In this document: positions 15,122-23,123 of the stretch, one piece after another
Layout: each line of letters begins with the position of its first letter
Position numbering within the stretch: the stretch's first letter is position 1
Source of the DNA: Sporomusa acidovorans
GTDB lineage: Bacteria > Bacillota > Negativicutes > Sporomusales > Sporomusaceae
Direction: 5' to 3'
Length of the DNA stretch: 64,000 nucleotides
Assembly: GCF_900101845.1 (NCBI RefSeq)
Contig: NZ_FNAM01000008.1
Location: forward strand, 62,001-126,000
Notes under the pieces: generated by a model
What the model was told of the DNA's origin: nothing
Database searches by the model: none
The model's input: the letters and a program-made list of their open reading frames with translations, nothing else
Position numbers and translations under genes: made by a program

Positions 15122-16617
15122 AACACTCCTTGCAACTCAAACTATTATTCAGTTTTATGCTGGTCATCATCGTCTTAATAGGCGGCGTCCTCTTGGGGGT
15201 ATCGGCCCTCATCAAAGAACAGACATTAGCGGCCAAGCAGCAAGAGCTTATTGCCAAGGGAACGGAGCTGGCCGGCACCCTGAAAAATTTTCATGCCGAA
15301 ACCGGCAGTTTTACCGACCTGGACGCTTTTCTGGCCAACGCTGACAGCTACCTGGACGCGCGGATATGGGTACTGGATGCATCCCGCCGCGTAGTCAACA
15401 TGTCCGGCATGGGCCGGGGTCCTGGCTGGCGCATGAACGGCGGACCTGCTCCGGGCAATCCCAGCCGCCCTGGGCTTGGATTTCAAGCCATGGGTGGCTT
15501 GAACGCCATCATCAACGAACTGGACCCGGTATTTGTTGACGGCAAAACTTGGACAAAAACGTTCGACAACCCATATTACGGCGAAAAAATGCTGGTTGTA
15601 GCCGTTCCCATCACCCTGGCAAACGGCCAGGTGGGCGGAGCAGTGTTGCTGCATGCGCCAGTGGCCGGCATTAACGCTTTCCTGCAGCACCTTTACTACT
15701 ATATCGGCGGGGCGGGCCTCCTGGCTGTCCTGTTAGCCCTCTTGGTGGTCAACTATCTCACCCGTAATATCGTGCGCCCGCTCAAAGATATGCAGGAAAC
15801 AGCCGGCGCCATGGCGCGGGGTGATTATAACACCCTGGTCAAAGTAGAAACCAGCGATGAAGTGGGCCGTCTGGGCTTAACGCTCAATTCCCTGGCCCGG
15901 GATTTGGCCAGTTATCTTGCCGAACTCAATAAAATGGAAAAACTGCGCCGTGATTTCGTGGCCAATGTGTCCCATGAACTGAGGACACCGCTGACCATTA
16001 TCCGGAGCTATAACGAGGCGCTGCTGGACGGGACGGTTGACAACCCTGCGCAAATAAAAAAATACTACTGCCTGATGCGGGACGAAGCGGTGCGACTGGA
16101 ACGCCTGATTAATGATTTGCTGGACCTCAGCCGGCTGCAGTCAGCCAAGGTTGCCGACAAGGAAAAAATACCACTGGCGGCGATAGCCGACAGTGTGGTG
16201 CATATGCTTAAACAACAAGCAAAGCAAAAAGGCATTCACCTAGTGACCAACACCCAAGAACCTCTCCCTGCGATTCAGGCTAACGGCGACCGGATCACCC
16301 AGCTTCTCTTAATCCTGTTGGATAATGCCATAAAATACACCCCGTCCGGCGGGACGGTAACCCTCACGACCTTTACCGACGGTGATGCCGTAGCCGTGAA
16401 AGCTGCCGACACCGGCACCGGAATTCCGGCCGAAGATTTGCCCTACATCTGGGAACGCTTTTACAAAGTGGATAAATCCCATTGCCGGGACGATAGCGGC
16501 ACCGGCCTGGGGTTAGCCATCGCCAAGCAAATTATTGAGCTGCACCAGGCGACGGTGACAGTCACCAGCCAGACTGGTCAAGGTACCACTGTCACGGTCC
16601 GATTTCCTCTAGCATAA
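15118..16617 (+). CDS. Sensor histidine kinase
   Basis: 499 residues. TM1 (about 8-30), periplasmic sensor of about 170 residues that contains a Gly/Pro/Met-rich stretch ('MSGMGRGPGWRMNGGPAPGNPSRP'), TM2 (about 196-218), HAMP, HisKA with phosphorylated His286 ('VSHELRTP'), and HATPase with N, G1 and G2 boxes ('LDNAIKYT', 'DTGTGIP', 'GTGLGLAIAKQI'). ATG at 15118 lies in the stop of the regulator gene. The Met-rich sensor and downstream Spy-like protein suggest envelope or metal (copper) stress sensing; that is inference. Confidence 0.94.
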   Translation: MKHSLQLKLLFSFMLVIIVLIGGVLLGVSALIKEQTLAAKQQELIAKGTELAGTLKNFHAETGSFTDLDAFLANADSYLDARIWVLDASRRVVNMSGMGRGPGWRMNGGPAPGNPSRPGLGFQAMGGLNAIINELDPVFVDGKTWTKTFDNPYYGEKMLVVAVPITLANGQVGGAVLLHAPVAGINAFLQHLYYYIGGAGLLAVLLALLVVNYLTRNIVRPLKDMQETAGAMARGDYNTLVKVETSDEVGRLGLTLNSLARDLASYLAELNKMEKLRRDFVANVSHELRTPLTIIRSYNEALLDGTVDNPAQIKKYYCLMRDEAVRLERLINDLLDLSRLQSAKVADKEKIPLAAIADSVVHMLKQQAKQKGIHLVTNTQEPLPAIQANGDRITQLLLILLDNAIKYTPSGGTVTLTTFTDGDAVAVKAADTGTGIPAEDLPYIWERFYKVDKSHCRDDSGTGLGLAIAKQIIELHQATVTVTSQTGQGTTVTVRFPLA

Positions 16618-16655
16618 CAGCAATAATCTGATACCCCATTCGAACCCCAATTAGA

Positions 16656-16688
16656 TTTTACACTTTTGTTACACTTTCTCCATACTTT
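16656..16688 (+). promoter_or_regulatory. Response-regulator binding site (site 2)
   Basis: TTTTACACTTT, TGTTACACTTT, CTCCATACTTT: three 11-bp direct repeats, the best match to consensus TTTYACAYTTT, about 75-108 bases before the Spy-like gene. Confidence 0.7.
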
Positions 16689-16763
16689 TGCCTTACTTAT
16701 TGTTTACACTAAAATCAGTTGGAAAAAAACCAACCGATTAATCAATACAAGGAGGTAAAAAGT

Positions 16764-17150
16764 ATGAAAAAATCCCTTCTCATCGCGGTAGTCGGTTTGT
16801 TGGTGCTCGCCTTTGCCGCTTCCCTGGTATATGCCGCAACTCCGACCAACGTGCCGCCCTTCGCCCGCAACCAGACGAATCTAACCGATGCACAAAAGCA
16901 GGAACTGGCCCCCCTCTTTAATCAAATGACCGACCTTAGAAAACAAATGTTCGAAGTTCGCAAACAGGTTATTCAAAAACAAGTAGAGTTTGGCAACCTT
17001 ACCCAAGAACAGGCTAATGAGCGTATCGCCTGGATGCAGGAACGGATTGACCAAGGTTTTGCTGGTCCCGGCATGATGGGCAGAGGCCCTGGTATGATGC
17101 GCGGTGGCCATGGTTTTGGCCCTGGCTGGCAACAGCAACAAAATAAATAA
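16764..17150 (+). CDS. Periplasmic Spy/YckD-like protein (DUF2680)
   Basis: 128 residues with a signal peptide (MKKSLLIAVVGLLVLAFAAS, cleavage near AYA-ATP). The mature part is a charged helical region ('LTDAQKQELAPLFNQMTDLRKQMFEVRKQVIQKQVEFGNLTQEQANERIAWMQERID') like DUF2680/YckD, and ends in a Gly/Met/His-rich tail (GPGMMGRGPGMMRGGHG) that could bind metal. Chosen ATG 16764 has AAGGAGG in front. It probably acts as a periplasmic chaperone or feedback partner of the kinase, as Spy/CpxP do in enterobacteria. Confidence 0.85.
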   Translation: MKKSLLIAVVGLLVLAFAASLVYAATPTNVPPFARNQTNLTDAQKQELAPLFNQMTDLRKQMFEVRKQVIQKQVEFGNLTQEQANERIAWMQERIDQGFAGPGMMGRGPGMMRGGHGFGPGWQQQQNK

Positions 17151-17161
17151 AGAACAGTAGA

Positions 17162-17196
17162 GCAAAAGCATCTTGCCAACCGCAAGATGCTTTTGC
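17162..17196 (+). terminator. Terminator after the Spy-like gene
   Basis: 15-bp perfect stem GCAAAAGCATCTTGC, loop CAACC. Confidence 0.85.
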
Positions 17197-17214
17197 ATGT
17201 ATATACTAAAATGT

Positions 17215-17269
17215 TTTCACACTTATTTTACATTTGTGGCACAGTTTCGCCTAACTTTTCTACTATACT
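17215..17269 (+). promoter_or_regulatory. Response-regulator binding site and promoter (site 3)
   Basis: TTTCACACTTA, TTTTACATTTG, TGGCACAGTTT at 17215-17247 followed by TATACT at 17264-17269; drives the leader ORF and efflux operon. Confidence 0.7.
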
Positions 17270-17289
17270 TTTCCTCAGGAGGTCTGCAC

Positions 17290-17352
17290 ATGGTCAAACT
17301 GTTAGTCTTGTTTATGGAACTTCTACTACTTGCTACCCTAAACCCCCGGTAG
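17290..17352 (+). CDS. 20-residue hydrophobic leader peptide
   Basis: MVKLLVLFMELLLLATLNPR, with a perfect AGGAGG 7 bases before the ATG, just inside the predicted transcript of the efflux operon and 34 bases before its first gene. Could be a regulatory leader peptide or a single-helix membrane protein. No attenuator hairpin is obvious. Confidence 0.5.
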   Translation: MVKLLVLFMELLLLATLNPR

Positions 17353-17386
17353 TGTTTCCTCCTAATTATTATCATTGAGGTGATGA

Positions 17387-18565
17387 ATGTTGAGGACCTG
17401 GTTAACAAAGTGGAAACGCCCGCTTGTCGCCGTCTGCGCCCTGGCGGTAATTGGCGGCTCCGGCTGGTTTTTGTACACCAAAGGACCCTTGGGTCCGCCC
17501 AAGGTAACCGTCGCTAAAGCGCACAAAGAAAACCTGAAACCTGCCGTGTTCGGCATCGGCACCGTGGAAGCCCGCCTCGCCTACACCGTCGGACCGACCC
17601 AGGCCGGAAGAGTATTGTCCGTGCTGGCTGATCATGGCGACGTGGTACAAGCCGGACAGGTACTGGGCGAAATTGATCCTGTTGATTTAAACCCCAAAGT
17701 GCAGTCCGCGGCGGCGGCTGTCGCCAAAGCCCAGAGTTCTGTGGCGGTTAGTGAAGCGCAAGTACGGGATACCTACAGCCGTAATGCCTTGGCCCAGACC
17801 AACGCCAAGCGCTATAACGATTTATTAGCAGCCCAGGCGATCAGTGCTGAACTTGCCGACTCCAAACAAAATGAAGCCAATGCGGCCCAGGCCGCCTATG
17901 AATCCGCCCAGGCTTCGCTGGCCGCGGCGCGGGAAGAAGTAGCCCGGGCGGCATCCGACCAAAACGCGCTAGTAAGCCAGCGCACCAACTTACAACTGGT
18001 CAGCCCGGTGAACGGCATAATCGTATCCCGGGACGCCGAACCCGGCACAACGGTTGTCGCAGGACAGTCGGTATTTCACCTGGTAGACCCCGCAACCTTA
18101 TGGGTGCGAACCCGCATTGATCAGTCCCGGTTTTACGGGATTGCCATCGGTCAACCCGCCAGCATTGTCCTGCGCTCCCGCCAGACTGCTCCGCTGGTAG
18201 GGAAAGTGGCGCGTCTGGAAGTCCAGGGCGATAATGTAACCGAGGAACGGTTTGTCGACGTTATGTTTAGCGATTTGGCCGGCCTGATTCCCCTTGGCGA
18301 GTTAGCCGAAGTCACCATTGACCTCCCCCCTGTTACCGATGCGCTCGTTGTGCCCACCGCCGCCGTCAAACGAATCGACAAACAAAATGGCGTATGGATC
18401 GTGGATAACGGCCATCTGCGGTTTCAGCCGGTTACCATTGGTGCACAGACACTGGACGGCCAGACGCAAATTATTGACGGATTAAATCCCGGCGACGCCG
18501 TGGTAATCTACAGCCCGAAGCAACTAACCGATGGCATGAGCGTCCGGGTGGAGAAAAAGCCATGA
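17387..18565 (+). CDS. HlyD/MacA-type periplasmic adaptor (MFP)
   Basis: 392 residues: N-terminal membrane anchor (about 12-30), barrel-sandwich 'GRVLSVLADHGDVVQAGQVLGEIDP' (lipoyl half 1), long Ala/Gln-rich coiled-coil hairpin (about 105-205), lipoyl half 2 ('LVSPVNGIIVSRDAEPGTTVVAGQSVFHLVDP') and beta-barrel domain. The adaptor links the inner-membrane ABC pump that follows to an outer-membrane TolC-type channel. Stop overlaps the permease start (ATGA). Confidence 0.94.
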   Translation: MLRTWLTKWKRPLVAVCALAVIGGSGWFLYTKGPLGPPKVTVAKAHKENLKPAVFGIGTVEARLAYTVGPTQAGRVLSVLADHGDVVQAGQVLGEIDPVDLNPKVQSAAAAVAKAQSSVAVSEAQVRDTYSRNALAQTNAKRYNDLLAAQAISAELADSKQNEANAAQAAYESAQASLAAAREEVARAASDQNALVSQRTNLQLVSPVNGIIVSRDAEPGTTVVAGQSVFHLVDPATLWVRTRIDQSRFYGIAIGQPASIVLRSRQTAPLVGKVARLEVQGDNVTEERFVDVMFSDLAGLIPLGELAEVTIDLPPVTDALVVPTAAVKRIDKQNGVWIVDNGHLRFQPVTIGAQTLDGQTQIIDGLNPGDAVVIYSPKQLTDGMSVRVEKKP

Positions 18566-19755
18566 TTAACTTAGCCGTAAAAGAAGTCTCCCATAGCTGG
18601 GTCCGGTATGTACTAACGGCAGTCGGTCTGGGTCTGTTAATCGGCGTGACCCTGACCATGACCGGTCTGGTGCGCGGCATGATCGATGATGCCCTGGCCC
18701 TCATCCGCGGCACCCATGCGGACCTGTGGGTGGTGCAGGATGATACGATGGGGCCTTACGCCGAATCCTCCACCCTTTATGATGATGTATATCGCAGCAT
18801 CGCTGGCCTGCCCGGGGTGGCCGAAGTCAGCAACGTAGCCTATCTGACCGTCCAGGTGCGATATGGTGACAAAGACGTGCGGGCGATGGTGGCCGGGTTT
18901 GAACATGATAAACCCGGTGAACCGCCCTATCTGGTAGCCGGCCGCCCCATCAGCAAATCCCGTTACGAAGCCATTGCCGACACCAAGACCGGCTTTAAAG
19001 TCGGTGACAAAATCGGCATCCGCCGCAACGAATACACCGTGGTGGGCTTAACCGACCGCATGGTATCCTCCGGCGGCGACCCGGTGGTCTTTATCACCAT
19101 GCAGGACGCGCAAGAAGTACAGTTTCAAAAAGATAATACCTCCATCTACAATGACCGCAACCGCCTGGCCGCCGACCCCAAGCTCAACCGTCCCGGCGTG
19201 CCCGGCCTCCTGCAAGCGGTCACCGAATCCCAGCAGTCCAATCACAAAATAAACGCCGTCTTGGTCCGGGTAGCTCCTGGCTACGACCCGGCCGTTGTCG
19301 CTGATACCATCCGGCGCTGGAAACACTTTGAAGTCTATACGTTTGCGCAGATGGAACAGATTCTCCTGGTTAAAGTAATCTCAAACGCGCTCCGGCAATT
19401 AGGCATCTTTATGATCATTCTGGCCATCGTCAGCACCGCCATTATCGCCCTGATTATTTACACCATGACCATGGGCAAAATTAAAGAAATTGCCGTACTA
19501 AAGCTCATTGGCGCCAAAAACCGGATTATTGCCGGCATGATTTTGCAGCAAGCCTGGGGACTGGGTCTCATTGGCTTTACCGTAGGCAAAACGGCGGCTA
19601 CCCTATGGGCACCGCTGTTTCCCAAACATATTGAATTTGTGCTGACCGATAGCATTGCCGCCTTTATCATTACGCTCTTGATTTGCACCCTGGCCAGCAT
19701 CACCGGCATTCGGGCCGCGCTCAAAGTTCAGCCGGCTTCGGCGATAGGAGGATGA
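18562..19755 (+). CDS. ABC exporter permease (FtsX/MacB-like)
   Basis: 397 residues. TM1 near 13-35, a large periplasmic MacB-PCD domain (about 45-265, 'HADLWVVQDDTMGPYAESSTLYDDVYRSIAGLPGV'), then three C-terminal helices with the FtsX motif ('EIAVLKLIGAKNRIIAGMILQQAWGLGLIGF'). Part of an MFP-permease-ATPase export operon under the two-component system. Confidence 0.93.
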   Translation: MINLAVKEVSHSWVRYVLTAVGLGLLIGVTLTMTGLVRGMIDDALALIRGTHADLWVVQDDTMGPYAESSTLYDDVYRSIAGLPGVAEVSNVAYLTVQVRYGDKDVRAMVAGFEHDKPGEPPYLVAGRPISKSRYEAIADTKTGFKVGDKIGIRRNEYTVVGLTDRMVSSGGDPVVFITMQDAQEVQFQKDNTSIYNDRNRLAADPKLNRPGVPGLLQAVTESQQSNHKINAVLVRVAPGYDPAVVADTIRRWKHFEVYTFAQMEQILLVKVISNALRQLGIFMIILAIVSTAIIALIIYTMTMGKIKEIAVLKLIGAKNRIIAGMILQQAWGLGLIGFTVGKTAATLWAPLFPKHIEFVLTDSIAAFIITLLICTLASITGIRAALKVQPASAIGG

Positions 19756-19759
19756 TACT

Positions 19760-20491
19760 ATGACAACTGAGCATTCCAATCCTTCTTTAGCCATCCGTAT
19801 GGACAATGTGGTCAAAACCTATGGCTCTGGTGCCACCGCCGTCCATGCCGTCAAAGGCGTCAATCTCGAAGTCTCGCCTGGTGAAGTCGTCGGCCTGCTA
19901 GGTCCCAGCGGTTCAGGCAAAACCACGTTACTCCAGTGCCTGGGAGCGGTTATTGACCCGACCAGCGGCAAAATTGTCCTGGGAGGAGAAGTCATCTATG
20001 ACAACGGTTGGCGTGTGGGCGACCTTAGAGCACTCAGACGGGATAAAATCGGCTTTGTATTTCAGGCTCCCTATCTTATCCCGTTTATTTCGGTACTGGA
20101 CAATGTTGCTCTGTTGCCGATGCTGGCAGGCCAGTCGAATAACAAGGCACGCGAACGTGCCATGGAACTATTAACCGCGCTGGAAGTTGACCATCGTTCT
20201 CATGCCAAACCGTCCGAACTGTCGGGGGGCGAGCAGCAGCGCGTAGCCATTGCCCGCGCCCTGGCCAATAAACCGCCGTTTATCCTGGCGGATGAGCCGA
20301 CTGCTCCCTTAGACAGTGAACGGTCCCTTATTGTCATGAAACTGCTGACCAAGCTGGCCGAACAATACCAAACCGCCATTATCGTGGTTACGCATGATGA
20401 CATTATCATTCCCCGCTTTAAGCGGCTGTACCGTCTGCGCGACGGCATCGCCCATGAAGAACAGGGGCAAGGACTGCCGTTTCCAGACTAA
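19760..20491 (+). CDS. ABC exporter ATPase (MacB/LolD type)
   Basis: 243 residues. Walker A GPSGSGKTT, Q-loop 'FVFQAPYLIPFISVLDNV', signature LSGGEQQRVAIARAL, Walker B 'FILADEPTAPLD' (Pro-Leu where TGNLD is usual), H-loop VVTHDD. AGGAGG precedes the ATG, 4 bases behind the permease stop. Energises the MacB-like permease. Confidence 0.95.
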   Translation: MTTEHSNPSLAIRMDNVVKTYGSGATAVHAVKGVNLEVSPGEVVGLLGPSGSGKTTLLQCLGAVIDPTSGKIVLGGEVIYDNGWRVGDLRALRRDKIGFVFQAPYLIPFISVLDNVALLPMLAGQSNNKARERAMELLTALEVDHRSHAKPSELSGGEQQRVAIARALANKPPFILADEPTAPLDSERSLIVMKLLTKLAEQYQTAIIVVTHDDIIIPRFKRLYRLRDGIAHEEQGQGLPFPD

Positions 20492-20515
20492 TGGAGTTAA
20501 ACAGGAGGAATCTAC

Positions 20516-20920
20516 ATGGAGAATCGTCACATAGGGAAACGAAACAAATGGTTAAGCAGTATCATCGTCTGCTGTTGGTTCATCACCCATACAGCCTGGG
20601 CCGCACCCCTTGAACTCACGTTGACGGACAGCATCCGGCTGGCTCTCAAAAATAACTACGCCGTCAAAATGGCGCTCTCGGACCGGCAAGCGGCTTATGG
20701 AAAAATTGCTGAAACGAAAGCGGGTGCCTTGCCTGCGTTAAATTACTCCCACACGGCGGCTCGGCTGCTGCCCGCCCCTACCGATACCAAGCCAAACCCT
20801 GCGGTCAAGGATAACTTTGACAACATCTCACTGCTCGTAAAAAAGCCAACCCTATTTTCAATCTGGGCTGGCTTCCTTTTTCCGTGTACAGGAATGTGCT
20901 GCCTATATTTTATCCGATGA
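20516..20920 (+). pseudogene. TolC-family outer-membrane channel, truncated
   Basis: Has a good ribosome site (AGGAGG) and signal peptide (about 12-32, ending AWAAP), then the TolC N-terminus 'LELTLTDSIRLALKNNYAVKMALSDRQAAYGKIAETKAGALPALNYSHTA'. Similarity ends at 'DNFDN' near residue 104; the rest ('ISLLVKKPTLFSIWAGFL...') is read through a terminator-like hairpin (AAGCCAaCCC/GGGcTGGCTT then CCTTTTT, about 20844-20881). Normal TolC proteins have over 400 residues, so the barrel is missing. The deletion end abuts the two-hairpin repeat element at 20925. Confidence 0.85.
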
Positions 20921-20924
20921 CCAA

Positions 20925-21037
20925 GGCGCTCTAAGACTCCCATCTTCTACAAGTGGGAGTTAAGAGCGCCTAAGTCCCTGGATAAGTTCGGCTAAGATTC
21001 AGATGGAGTTAAAACTCCACCTGAATCAAGTCTCACT
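20925..21037 (+). repeat. Two-hairpin element, copy A (IS200/IS605-end-like)
   Basis: Hairpin 1 (20925-20970): GGCGCTCT..ACTCCCA-11-TGGGAGT..AGAGCGCC. Middle TAAGTCCCTGGATAAG. Hairpin 2 (20997-21026): ATTCAGaTGGAGTT-AA-AACTCCAcCTGAAT, then a T-rich stretch. A diverged copy lies inverted at 32327-32447. The layout recalls the structured end/RNA region of TnpB-carrying IS200/IS605 elements, but no transposase is nearby. Confidence 0.6.
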
Positions 21038-21214
21038 TTATTCTTGATTCTTCCGTTCGCCGCCCAAAGACGGCAGCCTGTCCAGCCGATCGGCAATCCG
21101 GCCCAGCGATTTGGCCATGCTGGACAAAAGGTAAAAAAAATACACCAACAGCCCCAAATAGACCAACATAAAGATGAGCCCATAGCCGCCCATCATCCCG
21201 TCATACATCATCAT
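21038..21214 (-). CDS. 58-residue membrane protein, unknown
   Basis: MMMYDGMMGGYGLIFMLVYLG followed by LLVYFFYLLSSMAKSLGRIADRLDRLPSLGGERKNQE: one membrane helix and an amphipathic 'RIADRLDRLP' helix. Ribosome site AGGCGG. A C-terminal fragment of a homologue survives at 29043-29120, so this is a small gene family of the genome. No known function. Confidence 0.5.
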   Translation of the reverse strand: MMMYDGMMGGYGLIFMLVYLGLLVYFFYLLSSMAKSLGRIADRLDRLPSLGGERKNQE

Positions 21215-21380
21215 TGTATACCGCCTGCTTCCTCTATCAAATTATATATAAGTTTATTGTAACAAAAAATAAGATTTTCAAGCAAAATATTTCATTTTAT
21301 TTTTCTGTTATTTCAAACGAACTTAAAGTCTAATTTAAGATATATTGTAACTTTAGGGAAAACAACAGTTACTATTAAAA

Positions 21381-21418
21381 AAACGAAACCGCACGCCAGA
21401 CAGCGTGCAGCTTCGTTT
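21381..21418. terminator. Terminator of the minus-strand YvrJ cluster (copy 2)
   Basis: AACGAA..GCACGC-6-GCGTGC..TTCGTT. The bases 21215-21380 are AT-rich and hold no gene. Confidence 0.7.
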
Positions 21419-21702
21419 ATAAACTATGCAATTTGCGGGCGGTGAAAATCAGTCCTACTATGTCTCTTATCGCTTTGAGCCGCTCGGGGTGCGCCTTGTT
21501 AATATCGTCCGGCAAGCACTGCATCTAACGTGGCCAGGTTCATTACCCCTCCGCGCCTTTCCTTTTTTTACGCTTTTGCTCGGCAGGACTGGCAGCAGGC
21601 GTCTCTTCCTTTTCCTCTTCCCGGATGCTGTTCTCTTTTCCGGCTCTGCCGCCTCAATCCGCTCCATATCCGCCGCCGGCGGGCCATACACTGTGTTTAG
21701 CA
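21417..21702 (-). pseudogene. Degenerate small genes behind YvrJ copy 2
   Basis: Directly after YvrJ (ATGATG overlap) a frame MLNTVYGPPAADMERIEAAEP runs on; after a one-base shift it continues GKENSIREEEKEETPAAS. A third unit starts MNLATLDAV and, after another shift, reads LPDDINKAHPERLKAIRDIVGLIFTARKL, matching the intact 50-residue protein at 49285-49437 (EWLATLDAVMDALPD...HAERLKMIRDILGLV). So at least two frameshifts have broken this copy. Confidence 0.55.
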
Positions 21703-21858
21703 TCATTTTTTCGTGACCTCCATCCTTTCGACGCAATTACACATCTGGTTGATTGCGCTGGTCAGTTCGGTCAGACGCTTTTCCAGTCTGACCAAAAGGC
21801 AGAAGGCCACTACCATAGGAAAACCGTAAGTCGCCGTCAGGCGGGCCAACTCCTCCAT
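21703..21858 (-). CDS. YvrJ-family small protein (copy 2)
   Basis: 51 residues, MEELARLTATYGFPMVVAFCLLVRLEKRLTELTSAINQM..., nearly identical to copies 1 and 3. Unlike those it has no ribosome site before the ATG (ATGCCATGCAA precedes), so it may no longer be translated. Confidence 0.6.
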   Translation of the reverse strand: MEELARLTATYGFPMVVAFCLLVRLEKRLTELTSAINQMCNCVERMEVTKK

Positions 21859-22001
21859 TTGCATGGCATCAATTACAATTTATTAGGTATCCGACTCATC
21901 GGCTAGCAGAATATTAGACCAGGGTAACAACTCATCCAAATCTGTCTCCAGATCTCGGATTTGCTTTAACTTTTTACTTTACAAAAAACAATTCATTGCG
22001 T

Positions 22002-23006
22002 ATGATAAATTCAAATGAGTATTATTATCAAATAAGCAGGTATTTTATGAACAATGTATTTCAAAACAATTTTTTATATGATGCCGATATTAAAATAATT
22101 GAGCAGTCAGAACACTGTACAGTTTACGAGATGAAAAATGATGAAGGAACAGGAATGATTACAAGTTATCAGGTTTTTCCCGGAATTCAGTTGGCGTACA
22201 ATGATTTTCATATGGGGACATGCCCCCATCACAGCTTTTTACATAAGGATATAATAGAGATTAACCATTGCCGCGAGGGCCGGTTTGAATGTGAATTTAT
22301 CAATGGAATGTATACGTATTTAAGCGAAGGCGATCTTGCTGTTAATACACTGGTAAATAGCCGAGGCACAAATGCCACCTTTCCTCTGAAACATTATCAC
22401 GGGGTATCGATTCTTATCGATCTCGAAGAGGCATCTAACATGATTTCCACCGTATTGCAGGATATTTCTATTGATTTATACGCATTACGCGATAAATTAT
22501 GTGCCGATGACCGCTGCTTTATTGTACGGGCGAAAGATTCCATACAGCATATTTTTTCGGAGCTTTATACGATCCCCGATGAAGTGAAACACGGATACTT
22601 TAAACTAAAGGTACTGGAACTGTTACTTTTTCTTAGTATAATAGATGCTTCCGAACCGTTTGAAAAGCGTCCTTATTTTCCAAAAAGCCAAGTCAATAAG
22701 ATCAAGCAAATCAAACAATTTCTAACACAAAACATAGCGTGTCACTTTACCTTAGAGGAATTGTCTAAACGGTTTGGTATATCCCTTACCGCCATGAATT
22801 CTTGTTTTAAAGCGGTTTACGGAATACCCGTTTATGCTTTTATACGAACATACCGCATGCAGGCAGCAGCGGCTATGCTGCTTACGAGTCAAGACAGCAT
22901 TACGGTGATTGCCGGTAATGTCGGTTATGAAAATTCCAGTAAATTTGCCAGTGCCTTTAAAGCCGTAATACATATCTCTCCTTCAGCTTACCGAAAATCA
23001 CATTGA
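22002..23006 (+). CDS. AraC-family transcriptional regulator
   Basis: About 334 residues: N-terminal ligand or cupin-like region and C-terminal double helix-turn-helix ('HFTLEELSKRFGISLTAMNSCFKAVYGIPVYAFIRTYRMQAAAAMLLTSQDSITVIAGNVGYENSSKFASAFKAVIHISPSAYRK'). The start is uncertain: ATG 22002 or TTG 21996, neither with a clear ribosome site. It resembles YbtA/PchR-type regulators that control siderophore transport, and the genes behind it (EamA permease, two ABC half-transporters) fit that setting. Confidence 0.9.
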   Translation: MINSNEYYYQISRYFMNNVFQNNFLYDADIKIIEQSEHCTVYEMKNDEGTGMITSYQVFPGIQLAYNDFHMGTCPHHSFLHKDIIEINHCREGRFECEFINGMYTYLSEGDLAVNTLVNSRGTNATFPLKHYHGVSILIDLEEASNMISTVLQDISIDLYALRDKLCADDRCFIVRAKDSIQHIFSELYTIPDEVKHGYFKLKVLELLLFLSIIDASEPFEKRPYFPKSQVNKIKQIKQFLTQNIACHFTLEELSKRFGISLTAMNSCFKAVYGIPVYAFIRTYRMQAAAAMLLTSQDSITVIAGNVGYENSSKFASAFKAVIHISPSAYRKSH

Positions 23007-23060
23007 CTAAATGGAGCTAAATCAATCTATATGGAGTATTAGTTCCACATTATCTTCTTT

Positions 23061-23102
23061 AAAATAGAAGTCAGTTGCAAGGATGCAGCGGACTTCTATT
23101 TT
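23061..23102 (+). terminator. Terminator of the AraC gene
   Basis: AAAATAGAAGTC-18-GACTTCTATTTTTTG. Confidence 0.8.
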
Positions 23103-23123
23103 TTGTTGAAGGGAGAATCTATT

